Translations under genes and position numbers: made by a program | Notes under the pieces: generated by a model | What the model saw: the letters and a program-made list of their open reading frames with translations, nothing else | What the model was told of the DNA's origin: nothing | Database searches by the model: none | From: Verrucomicrobiota bacterium | Lineage (GTDB): Bacteria > Verrucomicrobiota > Verrucomicrobiia > Verrucomicrobiales > Akkermansiaceae | Length of the DNA: 53,159 nucleotides | Assembly: GCA_004293445.1 (NCBI GenBank) | Contig: RDYP01000016.1 | Span: 1-53,159 of the forward strand | Direction: 5' to 3' | In this document: positions 8,390 to 16,570 of the stretch, one piece after another | Layout of the letters: each line of letters begins with the position of its first letter | Position numbering within the stretch: the first letter of the stretch is position 1

Positions 8390-9076
8390 GTGCTTTTTCC
8401 TGCCACCATACGCCTCTGGCTCCTGCTATCGAGCACCATCCTCCTCGGAAATTGCCAGTTCGCACGCTCTCCCGAAGAGGAAACCCTGCGCCAACTTCGC
8501 CTGGTCGATCTCTCCGACCACGAACCCCGCTGGCTTGTCTCCCTGCAGTATCAAAAAGCGCAACCGCTCGCCAAACGACCACTCTATCATCCCGAGTTCC
8601 CGGCGCTGCTCCACCAAGGCACGGCCAAGCGGCTCAGGAAGGCCAACGCCCTGCTGCGAAAAAAAGGCCTGCGCCTCGTGATTTGGGACGCCTATCGGCC
8701 CCATGAAACCCAGCTCGCGCTCTGGGATGCCAGCGGGCATGACGATACCTTTGTCGCCAACCCCTTCCACGCCCCCTCGCTCCACACGCATGCCTGCGCG
8801 GTGGATGTGAGCCTAGCGCATCTCGATGGCCGACCTGCTGCCGTCCCCACAGATTTCGATGACTTCTCCCCCCGCGCGGCGAGCGACTACCCTCATCCCG
8901 ACCCTGTCGTGCGGAAAAACATGCGACTTCTCAAAGAAGCCATGTGGGCCGCAGGATTCGGCACCCTGCCCCACGAATGGTGGCATTTCATGGACAAGGA
9001 CTACCGGGAAATCCCCTGCATCGCCACGGAGTCCCTACCCGAGTCCCTCCAATCGATGATTTCTTCTACCCGCTGA
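8390..9076 (+). CDS. D-alanyl-D-alanine dipeptidase, VanX/DdpX family
   Basis: These zinc enzymes cleave D-Ala-D-Ala and serve in peptidoglycan turnover or vancomycin resistance. Visible motifs are WDAYRP (substrate-binding Arg), SLHTHACAVDVSL with the zinc ligands His and Asp, and HEWWHF with the catalytic Glu and third zinc ligand. From GTG 8390 the N terminus is a hydrophobic export signal (LWLLLSSTILLGNC) that resembles a lipobox with an unusual Asn before Cys, so the protein is probably periplasmic or a lipoprotein. An ATG at 8288 in the same frame would bury that signal behind 34 residues and is less likely. The stop overlaps the next gene as TGATG. No van resistance genes are nearby, so cell-wall recycling is the likely role. 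Confidence 0.85.
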   Translation: MLFPATIRLWLLLSSTILLGNCQFARSPEEETLRQLRLVDLSDHEPRWLVSLQYQKAQPLAKRPLYHPEFPALLHQGTAKRLRKANALLRKKGLRLVIWDAYRPHETQLALWDASGHDDTFVANPFHAPSLHTHACAVDVSLAHLDGRPAAVPTDFDDFSPRAASDYPHPDPVVRKNMRLLKEAMWAAGFGTLPHEWWHFMDKDYREIPCIATESLPESLQSMISSTR

Positions 9077-10518
9077 TGTCACTCTTTCCTCGCCTGTTCG
9101 GACTTTTCGCCAGCCTTGCGATCCCCCTCGCCACGTCTTCCAGCGCCCGCGAGGTGACACCGCGGATCCCGACCTACCTCGGAAATTTCCAGCGCAACTA
9201 CTACGGCAACCAAGCACCCGAAAAACTGCGCACGGTTTGGCGTACGCCACTCGGCAGCGGGAAAACCTTTTTCAAAAACCGCATCCATCTGATGACCGGC
9301 AGCGGATGGACCGGACAGCCGCTGCTCTTCCATGAAGACGGCCAACTCGTCATCCTCCAGACCTCCCTCGACCACCAGCTCCGCAAAATCGATGCAGCCA
9401 CGGGGACCGTGATCTGGACCAGCAAGCTTGGTGACTCGATCAAAGGAACCCCGACCTACTTCGATCGGGGTCATGGTGATGAAGCTACCCGACGCATTCT
9501 CATCACCGGCTCGCGCCACGGCTTCGGCATCGATCTCCGCCGCGACCCTGCCTGGTCGCTCCGCGGGATTTCCTTCGACGACGGACGCGAATTTTGGCGA
9601 CACGATACGGTCCTCACCGACTCCAATAGCCGTGACTGCGATGCCTCGGCGATCGTCATCGGCAAACGCGCCGCCATCCCCTTGGAAAACGGAGACTTCC
9701 TGTTGTTCTCCCCCGATCCGAGCCGCTCCCGCCCGCACGGGATCTGGAAGATACCCCGCATCGATCACAAAAGCCGCCTTTATCACAAAAACGACCTCCC
9801 GCTCTACGGCAGCGAACTCTCCTGCGAATCCTCACCGACCCTCATCGATTCCATCGCCTACGTCCCGGCCGGCTGCGGACGACTCTACGCGAAATCCACC
9901 AAGACCCGCTTCACCCACTGGACCTTGGACATCGGCGGCGATCTCGAAAGCACGATGCCCCTCACGCGGGACCGATGCCTGCTAATCGGCATCGAAAAGC
10001 AATTCATCCCCGGACCCGGAGGCGTGATGAAGATCGACCCCAGCCGAAAGGGACGCGATGCCATCCGCTGGTTCCTACCCTGGCCCGATTCGAAATTCTA
10101 CGACTGGGAGGGAGGCATCGTCGGTTCCGTCACCTGCAATGACGCCTACGGGAAGGACTCACCAGGCCAAGGCCGACTGGGCTGCGCCGTCAGTGTCGAC
10201 GGCCGCCTCCGAGTCTTCGACCACACCCGTCTCAGCGAAAAACACCACCCGGGCCCGAGGCTCGATCTCGACCTCCCCCAGCCCCTCGTCCTCGATGAGG
10301 TCCAACTGCCCGACGGCACCATATCGACTCCGATCTTCGTCAAAGACCGCATCCTCATCGGCTACGACAGCGGGGCCGATCTCTACCACGTGAACAGCGA
10401 GGGAAAACTCAGCCTCGTCGACCGCATTCGCGGCAAAATGTTCGATTCCACTCCCATCGTCTGGGATCGACGAGCCTACTTTCCCAGCCGCGACGGCTTC
10501 CTCTACTGCCTCGAATAA
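9076..10518 (+). CDS. Secreted PQQ-like beta-propeller repeat protein
   Basis: The ATG overlaps the stop of the dipeptidase gene, giving 480 residues. A signal peptide (MSLFPRLFGLFASLAIPLA) is followed by repeated strands of the outer-membrane-assembly or PQQ-propeller type, for example LRKIDAATGTVIWTSKLGD and the closing blade DRRAYFPSRDGFLYCLE. Such propellers usually bind other proteins or a cofactor in the periplasm. I do not see the Trp-docking residues and metal ligands of a true quinoprotein dehydrogenase clearly enough to call an enzyme. Coupling with the dipeptidase suggests a common envelope role. Function otherwise unknown. Confidence 0.8.
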   Translation: MSLFPRLFGLFASLAIPLATSSSAREVTPRIPTYLGNFQRNYYGNQAPEKLRTVWRTPLGSGKTFFKNRIHLMTGSGWTGQPLLFHEDGQLVILQTSLDHQLRKIDAATGTVIWTSKLGDSIKGTPTYFDRGHGDEATRRILITGSRHGFGIDLRRDPAWSLRGISFDDGREFWRHDTVLTDSNSRDCDASAIVIGKRAAIPLENGDFLLFSPDPSRSRPHGIWKIPRIDHKSRLYHKNDLPLYGSELSCESSPTLIDSIAYVPAGCGRLYAKSTKTRFTHWTLDIGGDLESTMPLTRDRCLLIGIEKQFIPGPGGVMKIDPSRKGRDAIRWFLPWPDSKFYDWEGGIVGSVTCNDAYGKDSPGQGRLGCAVSVDGRLRVFDHTRLSEKHHPGPRLDLDLPQPLVLDEVQLPDGTISTPIFVKDRILIGYDSGADLYHVNSEGKLSLVDRIRGKMFDSTPIVWDRRAYFPSRDGFLYCLE

Positions 10519-10695
10519 AAGAGCCGCGAAAAGCACGACCAAGCAATGAGTCGAGGCGAGGCATGCGACCATGCCCTCCACGCATCACCGCGACCGCAAA
10601 GAAGACGCTCATCGCCAGGAGCTTTTTCGACGACTGCCCGGACTCCGCCGAAAATGCGTCGCCTTCCCCACACCGATTCGTTAGGCGTCGCTGCG

Positions 10696-11832
10696 ATGAA
10701 GTCCCTCATCTTGCTGACGACACTGATGGCCATGTCTTTGTTCGCGCAGGAGAGCAAGGTGCCCCCGCCCTTCGAGCAGACGAAAGGAGCAGCAACGCCA
10801 ACGCGTGAGGATGAAGAAATGGGCGCCGTCGCTCATCCGGAGCAATCCCTCCCAGCCACTGGAACCATCGTCTGGACTCCGCTGTTCCAAGCCTCCTGGG
10901 ACGCTCTCAACGCCTATCATGGCGGCAAGCCGGTGAAGGTCGATCCGCCGAACGCGCTGATTTCACGACTGGATACCTTCACTTGGAAGCCGGAAACGGT
11001 GATGCCGCGAGGCCGCTGGAAAACCTGGGCGGGACCGGCGAACGAGGAATTCCTCGGCAAAGCCAACGCCGAAGCCGCCAAGATCAGCGGCGAACCCGAA
11101 GGTCCGTTCCAGCTTGAAGAAAGCCTCCCGGGAACGGTGGCCGTCTTCGGCCTGCTCGATCGCGAGGTGTCGTTTCAGCGGGCCTTTTTCCGCTCGCGCA
11201 AAACGCCTCTGACTTTCCATGTCGGTGCCGCGACCAACCAGGTGGCGTTCTTCGGCGTGACGGGCGACCGCAGCGCCGACTTCGAGGATTCGGTGCACGT
11301 CCTCGCTTACCGGCCCTCGGAGCACTGCCACGCGTTGCAGATTCTTTGCGAGGACTCCGACGAAACCGTGGTGCTCTTCCGCCCGCCGGCAACGATGGAT
11401 TTCGCGACTGCTTGCAGGTGGCTGAGGACCTGGCGCAAGGCATGGGCCGACGATCCCGGACGCGACCTCCAGCACGACGATCGACGGCTCCACAAGCGCG
11501 ACGAAGTCGTGGTGCCCTACCTGAAATTGGAGACCACCAAGGACTTCTCCTCCGAGCTTTCCTCGCTGCGGTTCTATCCAGGCCACGACCTGCCGCGCCG
11601 AGTCGCGCGGGCAGAGCAGCGGGTAACATTCGAACTCCACGAGCGCGGCGCCAGGGTGAAGACGGAAGTCAGTCTCGAGGATCCATTCGGCAGCCCGCCC
11701 GAGCAACCGGTCCATCCGCGGCGCTTTCGCTACGACGTTCCCTTCTTCGTCTTCCTCTGGCGGGACGGCGCGGACTGGCCCTATTTCGGCACTTGGGTAG
11801 GCGACACTTCGGCGATGGAAAAAATCCACTAG
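10696..11832 (+). CDS. Secreted divergent serpin-fold protein, probably non-inhibitory
   Basis: The 378-residue protein starts with a signal peptide (MKSLILLTTLMAMSLFA). The rest follows the order of serpin landmarks, though weakly. A hinge-like stretch TFELHERGARVKTEVS corresponds to the EVNEEGTEAAAAT region, and a C-terminal segment VPFFVFLWRDGADWPYFGTW corresponds to the PFLFLIRD...ILFMGRV strands. Before these, VVVPYLKLETTKDFSSEL resembles the PrFklesxxdL strand. Total length is right for a serpin. The small residues that inhibitory serpins need in the hinge are replaced by Arg, Val and Lys, so loop insertion and protease trapping are unlikely. The start at 10696 is chosen for the signal peptide. 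The fold assignment is pattern-based inference; a lineage-specific protein of unknown function is the alternative. Confidence 0.6.
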   Translation: MKSLILLTTLMAMSLFAQESKVPPPFEQTKGAATPTREDEEMGAVAHPEQSLPATGTIVWTPLFQASWDALNAYHGGKPVKVDPPNALISRLDTFTWKPETVMPRGRWKTWAGPANEEFLGKANAEAAKISGEPEGPFQLEESLPGTVAVFGLLDREVSFQRAFFRSRKTPLTFHVGAATNQVAFFGVTGDRSADFEDSVHVLAYRPSEHCHALQILCEDSDETVVLFRPPATMDFATACRWLRTWRKAWADDPGRDLQHDDRRLHKRDEVVVPYLKLETTKDFSSELSSLRFYPGHDLPRRVARAEQRVTFELHERGARVKTEVSLEDPFGSPPEQPVHPRRFRYDVPFFVFLWRDGADWPYFGTWVGDTSAMEKIH

Positions 11833-11924
11833 GCGTCCTACAAGGCCGATGAAGGGGCGTTGTCGAACTTTGAGTTTTCATGGCCATGCCCATTTCAAAG
11901 GCATGCAGCCAACGGAGAATCGGC

Positions 11925-13409
11925 CTAATCCACGGACTCGAGCCGTGCAATGAAGGCGTCCGCCCGTCCGCGATGCGCAGCCTGCTTGGCAGCGGGCATT
12001 TTTTCCCAGTTGCGGGCCATCATCGAAAGCCGTGGATTCCCACCGAAGAAGTCGAGGTGGTCGCCGATAAAGCTCCAGAAAAGACCGTCCCAGACATCGC
12101 ACCAATCGCCCTTCGGGTAGTACGACATCTTTCGTAGATAATTCGATCCACTAATGTAGGGCTTGGTGGTGAAGGTTCCTCCATCCGCGAACTGGGACAT
12201 GCCATAGACATTCGGCACCATGACCCAATCGTAAGCATCGACGAAAAGCTCCATGAACCAGCGATAGACCTCATCGGGATCTATGCGGCAAAGCACCATG
12301 ATATTCCCCAGCACCATCAACCGTTCGATGTGGTGGCAGTAACCGTGGTCGAGAACGCGGCGAATGGCATCGTCCACCGGTGGGATTCCAGTCGTCCCAT
12401 CATAAAAGGCACGCGGCATCTTCCTCGTATGATCCCAGTAATTGCGCGTCCGAATCGCGCCGCCGCGGTGGCGATAGATGCCTGCCATGAACTCGCGCCA
12501 TCCGATGATCTGGCGAACGAAACCTTCAAGCGAGTTCATCGGCACCGTCCCCACACGGGCCAGCGCGCGATCGACGATTTCCCGGGGATCGAGCAGCCCG
12601 ATGTTCAATGCAGGTGTCAGCACCGAGTGGAAAAGCACGCGGTGGTTTCGTGAAAGCGCGTCTTCATAAGCGCCAAAGTCGTGAAAGCGCTGATCGAGGA
12701 ATCGCTCCAACCACTCGAGGGCGTCATCGCGGGTGACAGGATAATGGAAACCCGCGGCAAGGCCGGGATTGCCGGAAAATCGGCGCTCGATGTAACCCTG
12801 CGCCTCTTCCACGAACTCATTCGCGGCCACTCTGGGTTCGGGCGGGGCCAGCCGATCCTCTGGAAAACGCTGGCGATTCTCCTCATCGAAGGACCACTTC
12901 CCACCGACAGGCGTGCCGTCGCTTTCGAGCAGGATCCCCATCCTCTGGCGCTGTGCCTTGTAAAAGTCGGCCATGAAAGGCCGCTTGCGCCCGGTACCGG
13001 TGAACTTTTCCAACAGCTCCGGCGGACTGAGGAAATTCGGTGAGGCGTGGACGATGAGTTCGATCCCTCGCGTTTCCGCAAAACGGCGGAGACGGCGCGA
13101 AAGAACCGCATCGCAGGGATCGGCGAGCTCGATCCGCTGGACCCCGACGGGAAGAGCGCTCTCTAACAGCTCGATCGAACCCACTCCAACTTCCGGTGCC
13201 TCAAGGTAGCGGACTTCCTTTCGCCCTGCCGCCCACGCTTTCATCGAGGCCCGATGCAGAACCAAGCGCTGCTTGTGCACCGCAAGTGGCCAACGCGGAT
13301 CGCCGCCGAAGTAAAGCGGGTCTTCGATCAGGAAAATCGGCTGCCCGGCCCGCTCCGCCGGGTGGCGATCGAACAGCTGATGAGGATAGACCAGGGTGAT
13401 GGCATTCAT
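11925..13409 (-). CDS. Cryptochrome/photolyase-related protein (DPRP family)
   Basis: At 494 residues it has the family layout: an N-terminal Rossmann-like antenna domain (about 1-130) and a helical FAD-binding domain (about 200-490). Conserved segments include GWREFMAGIYRH, HHIERLMVLGNIM, DAYDWVMVPNVYGMSQFADG and KPYISGSNYLRKMS. Members are light-driven (6-4) DNA repair enzymes or blue-light receptors. In iron-sulfur members such as Agrobacterium PhrB a YCDTC cluster motif follows the last segment; here that place reads MSYYPKGDWCDVWDG, leaving one of the usual cysteines, so the 4Fe-4S cluster is probably absent. It is the last gene of a coupled three-gene operon (ATGA overlap with the flavin reductase gene). 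Confidence 0.9.
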   Translation of the reverse strand: MNAITLVYPHQLFDRHPAERAGQPIFLIEDPLYFGGDPRWPLAVHKQRLVLHRASMKAWAAGRKEVRYLEAPEVGVGSIELLESALPVGVQRIELADPCDAVLSRRLRRFAETRGIELIVHASPNFLSPPELLEKFTGTGRKRPFMADFYKAQRQRMGILLESDGTPVGGKWSFDEENRQRFPEDRLAPPEPRVAANEFVEEAQGYIERRFSGNPGLAAGFHYPVTRDDALEWLERFLDQRFHDFGAYEDALSRNHRVLFHSVLTPALNIGLLDPREIVDRALARVGTVPMNSLEGFVRQIIGWREFMAGIYRHRGGAIRTRNYWDHTRKMPRAFYDGTTGIPPVDDAIRRVLDHGYCHHIERLMVLGNIMVLCRIDPDEVYRWFMELFVDAYDWVMVPNVYGMSQFADGGTFTTKPYISGSNYLRKMSYYPKGDWCDVWDGLFWSFIGDHLDFFGGNPRLSMMARNWEKMPAAKQAAHRGRADAFIARLESVD

Positions 13410-14023
13410 ACGCGAGCCTTGGCGTAGGGAAGACGGGCTAACGGAGTGATACCGAAGTAGGTGTCGAGCGCGGTCGAGGCCACGGCTTCCAGCCCCACGA
13501 GGTGAATCGAACCGTCAGGATCAAGCCCGTCCTCCGCGACTTGCACCATCGTCACCCGCCCGACGATCAACTTGGTGCCGTTCGACGCGATGTCGATCAA
13601 CTCCGCGAGTTCAAGGCCGAGACGGAAGCGCGACTCGGCCACAAAAGGCGCGGTGAAATCCGGCTCACAGTGCTCTGTCAGGCCGGTGGCATCGAACTCC
13701 GATACATCAGACGGATAGCGCGCGGAGCACTGATGGGCAGCACCAACAATCGCTGGGTGCAGGTGATTCAGCGTCCAGCAACCGCTTTCCACGATGTTCG
13801 CCAGCGTGTGGCGCTCGACCACATCGGGCCGGGTGATCATGCCGAGCAAGGCGGGATTGGACCCGAGATGCACGACGCTGGAAAACGGCGCTAGGTTGCC
13901 GATTCCGCCGGTATTGCGGGTGCCAACAAGGCACACCGGTTTGACGCCCGGCAGCGAGGTGGCGAACTGGACACGCGCGAGCTTGTCCATGGCTTCGATG
14001 TCGTGGGCGCGGATGGTTTTCAT
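13406..14023 (-). CDS. Flavin reductase family (FMN-binding split-barrel) protein
   Basis: The 205-residue protein matches flavin reductase-like proteins of the DIM6/NTAB group: LVGTRNTGGIGNLAPFSSV and LANIVESGCWTLNHL are the flavin-binding stretches, and FRLGLELAELIDIASNGTKLIVGRV the following strands. Such proteins bind FMN and some reduce it with NAD(P)H. It sits between an SDR and a photolyase-related gene with ATGA overlaps on both sides, so the three are almost certainly co-translated. A role in supplying or tuning flavin for the photolyase is plausible, yet this is inference from neighbourhood. Confidence 0.85.
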   Translation of the reverse strand: MKTIRAHDIEAMDKLARVQFATSLPGVKPVCLVGTRNTGGIGNLAPFSSVVHLGSNPALLGMITRPDVVERHTLANIVESGCWTLNHLHPAIVGAAHQCSARYPSDVSEFDATGLTEHCEPDFTAPFVAESRFRLGLELAELIDIASNGTKLIVGRVTMVQVAEDGLDPDGSIHLVGLEAVASTALDTYFGITPLARLPYAKARV

Positions 14024-14724
14024 GCGAAGAGGCGGATCGATGACAGGCCGCCGTCCGGGCGGAAGACTTGGCCCGACATCGACTTCGAGGCATCGGACAA
14101 AAGAAAAGCGACCATTTCCGCCACCTCGTCCGCGCTGCCTACCCGCTGGAGCGGGTGGCGCTTGGCTGCGGCTTCTCGCTTGGCGTCGCTGTTCAGCAGA
14201 GGCGCGGCCAGCGGGGTGTCCGTCAGCGATGGGGCGATCACGTTGACTCGGATGATGGGAGCAAACTCTGCAGCCAGGGATCTCGCCAGCCCCTCCACCG
14301 CGCCCTTGGCGGCAGCGATCGATGCGTGGAAAGGCATGCCCTGAGCAACCGCGACGGTGGAGAAAAGCACCACCGACGCACTGCCGGACTGCTTCAGCGC
14401 CGGCAACGCCGCTTGGATTGCGGAGACCGCGCCCAAACAGTTGACCCGTAGGTCATTGAGAAAATCCTCAGCCGTCAAACGGTGAAAGGGCTTCAGCTGG
14501 ATCGTGCCCGGAAAATAGACCAGACCATCAAGCCGATCTGGCAATCCCGAGGGATCCAACTCGGGAACCAGTGCATCGAAGCTCTGGACGGGGATGCCCA
14601 TGGCCGCGAGTGGAGCAGGATTTCGCGCGGCGGCAGTGAGACGATGCCCCGCGGCGAGGAGCTTTTTAGCGGTTGCGAGACCGATACCCGAGCTGCCTCC
14701 CACGAGCAGAAGATGTTTTGACAT
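14020..14724 (-). CDS. Short-chain dehydrogenase/reductase (SDR) with no canonical active-site Tyr
   Basis: The 234-residue protein has the classical SDR cofactor motif GGSSGIG near residues 9-15 and the helix around AKGAVEGLARSLAAEFAP. At the usual YxxxK position it reads FHASIAAAKG, so the Tyr is replaced by Ile while Lys is kept; the Ser upstream (LFSTVAV) is present. I recall relatives with the same SIAAAKG pattern, so this looks like a subfamily trait and not decay. Catalysis as an ordinary oxidoreductase is doubtful. It is the first gene of the SDR/flavin reductase/photolyase operon. The C terminus PDGGLSSIRLF is typical of SDRs. Confidence 0.88.
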   Translation of the reverse strand: MSKHLLLVGGSSGIGLATAKKLLAAGHRLTAAARNPAPLAAMGIPVQSFDALVPELDPSGLPDRLDGLVYFPGTIQLKPFHRLTAEDFLNDLRVNCLGAVSAIQAALPALKQSGSASVVLFSTVAVAQGMPFHASIAAAKGAVEGLARSLAAEFAPIIRVNVIAPSLTDTPLAAPLLNSDAKREAAAKRHPLQRVGSADEVAEMVAFLLSDASKSMSGQVFRPDGGLSSIRLFA

Positions 14725-14768
14725 GGCCGACCATGCGCAGGACTTGCGTCCTGTCGAGGGGCACAGAC

Positions 14769-14800
14769 AAAAAAAGAGCCGCCGGAATCACCGGCGACTC
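14769..14800 (-). terminator. Intrinsic terminator of the Cys-rich protein gene
   Basis: On the minus strand a ten-base stem (GAGTCGCCGG pairing with CCGGCGGCTC, one mismatch) closes a five-base loop and is followed directly by seven T. It lies about 25 bases after the stop of the Cys-rich gene. On the plus strand there is no T tract, so it acts for the minus-strand gene. Confidence 0.85.
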
Positions 14801-14825
14801 TCTCAAAAATCGGGAAAAACGGAAA

Positions 14826-15266
14826 TTAGGCCAAGGTGCCCTCTTTCTTTTCTTCTTCGTGCTCTTTTTCGTCGTGATCTTTGTCACCCTTGCACTTGCC
14901 GCAATGGGCCAAGGCAGGATCTTCATCCTTATCCTTGTCGCAATCGCCGCCCTTGCACTTGCCGGCAAGCGTACCTTCCTTCTTTTCTTCGGCTTCTTCC
15001 TTTTCGTCGTGATCCTTGTCACCCTTGCACTTGCCGCAATGGGCAAGAGCGGGATCTTCGTCCTTCTCCTTGTCGCAGTCGCCGTCCTTGCACTTGCCGG
15101 CAAGGGTGCCCTCTTCCTTCTTCTCCTCGTCGTCGCACTTGTCGCACTTGCTGACGAGAGTTCCTTCCTCCTTCTTATCCTTGTCCTTGCACTTGTCGCA
15201 ATCGCTAGCGAAGGCGATCGGCGTGAAAAGGCAGGCGGCGATGAACGAACTGAGCAGTAGTTTCAT
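14826..15266 (-). CDS. Secreted Cys-rich, Lys/Asp/Glu-rich tandem-repeat protein
   Basis: I do not recognise a named family. From ATG 15266 the 146-residue product has a signal peptide (MKLLLSSFIAACLFTPIAFA) and a mature part made almost only of Lys, Asp, Glu, Gly and Cys. The last two units of about 50 residues are nearly identical, each with GTLAGKCK, GDCDK, DEDPALAHCGKCKGDKDHD and a Glu/Lys tail; shorter degenerate units precede them. CxxC and CxxxxC pairs plus acidic runs and His suggest binding of divalent metal or a redox-sensitive polymer, exported to the periplasm. An upstream in-frame ATG at 15311 is less likely because it hides the signal peptide. It is divergent from an MntR-type regulator, has its own terminator, and a palindrome sits just upstream. 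Confidence 0.8.
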   Translation of the reverse strand: MKLLLSSFIAACLFTPIAFASDCDKCKDKDKKEEGTLVSKCDKCDDEEKKEEGTLAGKCKDGDCDKEKDEDPALAHCGKCKGDKDHDEKEEAEEKKEGTLAGKCKGGDCDKDKDEDPALAHCGKCKGDKDHDEKEHEEEKKEGTLA

Positions 15267-15294
15267 GATTTGTAGATGGTTTAACCGGTTCGGT

Positions 15295-15308
15295 CGTTTA
15301 GATAAACG
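15295..15308. promoter_or_regulatory. Perfect palindrome upstream of the Cys-rich gene, possible operator
   Basis: CGTTTA and TAAACG flank a two-base centre (GA) in the divergent region between the Cys-rich gene and the MntR-type regulator gene, 29 bases upstream of the Cys-rich start codon. The position fits an operator. A second short palindrome AACCGGTT is at 15283-15290. Neither matches a known MntR box closely, so the binding protein is unknown. Confidence 0.35.
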
Positions 15309-15449
15309 CAATTGTCGTCACCGCAAGGGAGCATTTTGACAATAGCCCGAAAAAATCACAGGTCCCGCTGTCGCCCTCCCGACCGATTGCGCTCCGTCAT
15401 CCCCCCTCTTCCTCCTTGAGTCTTGGCGCGCGAGGGCTTCACTCGCGCC

Positions 15450-15890
15450 ATGACCGCCAGATCCCAGCGCACCAGCGGCTCCGTCGCGATGGACGACTAC
15501 CTGGAGCAAATCCTCCACCTGATCGAGGCAAAGGGTTACGCACGTGCGGTCGACATCTCCAAAAACCTCGCGATTTCGCAAGCCAGCGTGACCAACATGC
15601 TGCGCAAACTCGACAGCGAAGGACTCGTCAAACACGAGAAATACCGCGGCACTGTGCTTACCGAGGAAGGACACCGCATCGCCCGCGCCATCATCGAGCG
15701 GCACGAAACCCTGACTCGCTTTCTCCGCCTTTTCGGCCTCGACGAAGAGACCATCTACCGCGACGTCGAGGGCATGGAACACCATGTTTCGAGGCCCACC
15801 CTCGCGGTGATCCGCACGATGGCCGATCTGCTCGAAGCCGAGCCCGGCCTGCTCGAAAAGGCCCGGCAAAAGGCCCGCGGCACACTCTGA
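15450..15890 (+). CDS. mntR: MntR/DtxR-family metal-dependent transcriptional regulator
   Basis: The 146-residue protein aligns along its length with Bacillus MntR. A winged helix (about 14-70, with KGYARAVDISKNLAISQASV as the recognition region and HEKYRGTVLTEEG as the wing) is followed by a dimerisation domain (70-146). The metal ligands of MntR appear conserved: Asp and Glu in DDYLEQ, His in ERHETL, and Glu/Glu/His in VEGMEHH. It should therefore sense manganese. No manganese transporter is next to it; the divergent gene encodes a Cys-rich secreted protein. ATG 15450 is preferred over a TTG at 15423. Confidence 0.88.
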   Translation: MTARSQRTSGSVAMDDYLEQILHLIEAKGYARAVDISKNLAISQASVTNMLRKLDSEGLVKHEKYRGTVLTEEGHRIARAIIERHETLTRFLRLFGLDEETIYRDVEGMEHHVSRPTLAVIRTMADLLEAEPGLLEKARQKARGTL

Positions 15891-15989
15891 GCGGCACAAG
15901 TGGAGCCCGGCACCCGACCCCACAGGATTTCCGCGGCAACTTGATCGACAACAAAGCGGTGCGCCTTTGAAAGGAGGGTATCACGGGAA

Positions 15990-16015
15990 CCGCTTGCCAC
16001 TCGTGCAGCAAGCGG
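15990..16015. terminator. Hairpin between the convergent mntR and DUF5069 genes
   Basis: An eight-base perfect stem, CCGCTTGC at 15990-15997 and GCAAGCGG at 16008-16015, lies between two convergent genes. No T tract follows on either strand, so it may be a weak or factor-assisted terminator or only an mRNA end stabiliser. Confidence 0.35.
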
Positions 16016-16044
16016 CAAGGGCCCCGCGCGTCACCCGCGCGACC

Positions 16045-16485
16045 TCACTTCAACAACGCGGCATGAAACCCATGCCAGTCGTCGAGATTGTTCAAATGGA
16101 TCGCATCCTTCGCCGCGTCCGCCGAATCCGGCAAACCATCGGCCGCCAAAATCGCTTGCCGCGTCGCATCCGCGTGAATGTAACCCGTGATCGCCGCATT
16201 GAGCGCCGCGATCGATTCGGCGTCCAATTTCACACCCGGCTGCGCCTTCACCCACGCCTCAAGCTGAGGATAGGTCGGGCGCTCTGCCCCAATGAAAGCC
16301 AGAAAAGCGTCACGATCCAAACCAAGGGCATCGATGACCATCTGGTCATAACCCTGACCACAGCCGGGATAACCTTCGGCCAAGGCACCGCGGGCTTCGA
16401 GCGAAGCCTTCAACCACAAGCGCGGCAAATGAAGAACACCCAGCGGCCCAGCTGTGCCGGAACTAATAAGAGGAACAAGTTTCAT
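16045..16485 (-). CDS. DUF5069 domain-containing protein
   Basis: The 146-residue protein resembles the DUF5069 family common in Planctomycetes and Verrucomicrobia. Early residues LGVLHLPRLWLKASLEARG and the following CGQGYDQMVIDALGLDRDAFL fit the family pattern of a helix with LPR and a Gly-rich turn before a second helical pair. No signal peptide is convincing. The family has no assigned function. It is transcribed convergently with mntR and divergently from the GDSL hydrolase gene, about 85 bases apart. Confidence 0.7.
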   Translation of the reverse strand: MKLVPLISSGTAGPLGVLHLPRLWLKASLEARGALAEGYPGCGQGYDQMVIDALGLDRDAFLAFIGAERPTYPQLEAWVKAQPGVKLDAESIAALNAAITGYIHADATRQAILAADGLPDSADAAKDAIHLNNLDDWHGFHAALLK

Positions 16486-16570
16486 GCGCCGCCATCAAAG
16501 CCCTGAATTGCCCTCAGTCAAACCGCGCTTGTTCTTGCAAGCCGCCCCCATCCTCCGCTTGGAATACTTC

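Noticed and set aside
14838-15260. Plus-strand membrane-protein-like frame opposite the Cys-rich gene
   Set aside because: The hydrophobic translation arises from complementing Lys/Glu codons; signal peptide, palindrome and terminator all support the minus strand.
14826-15266. CRISPR array suggested by repeated DNA units
   Set aside because: The repeats are in frame, encode the Cys-rich units and have no unique spacers. I saw no CRISPR array elsewhere.
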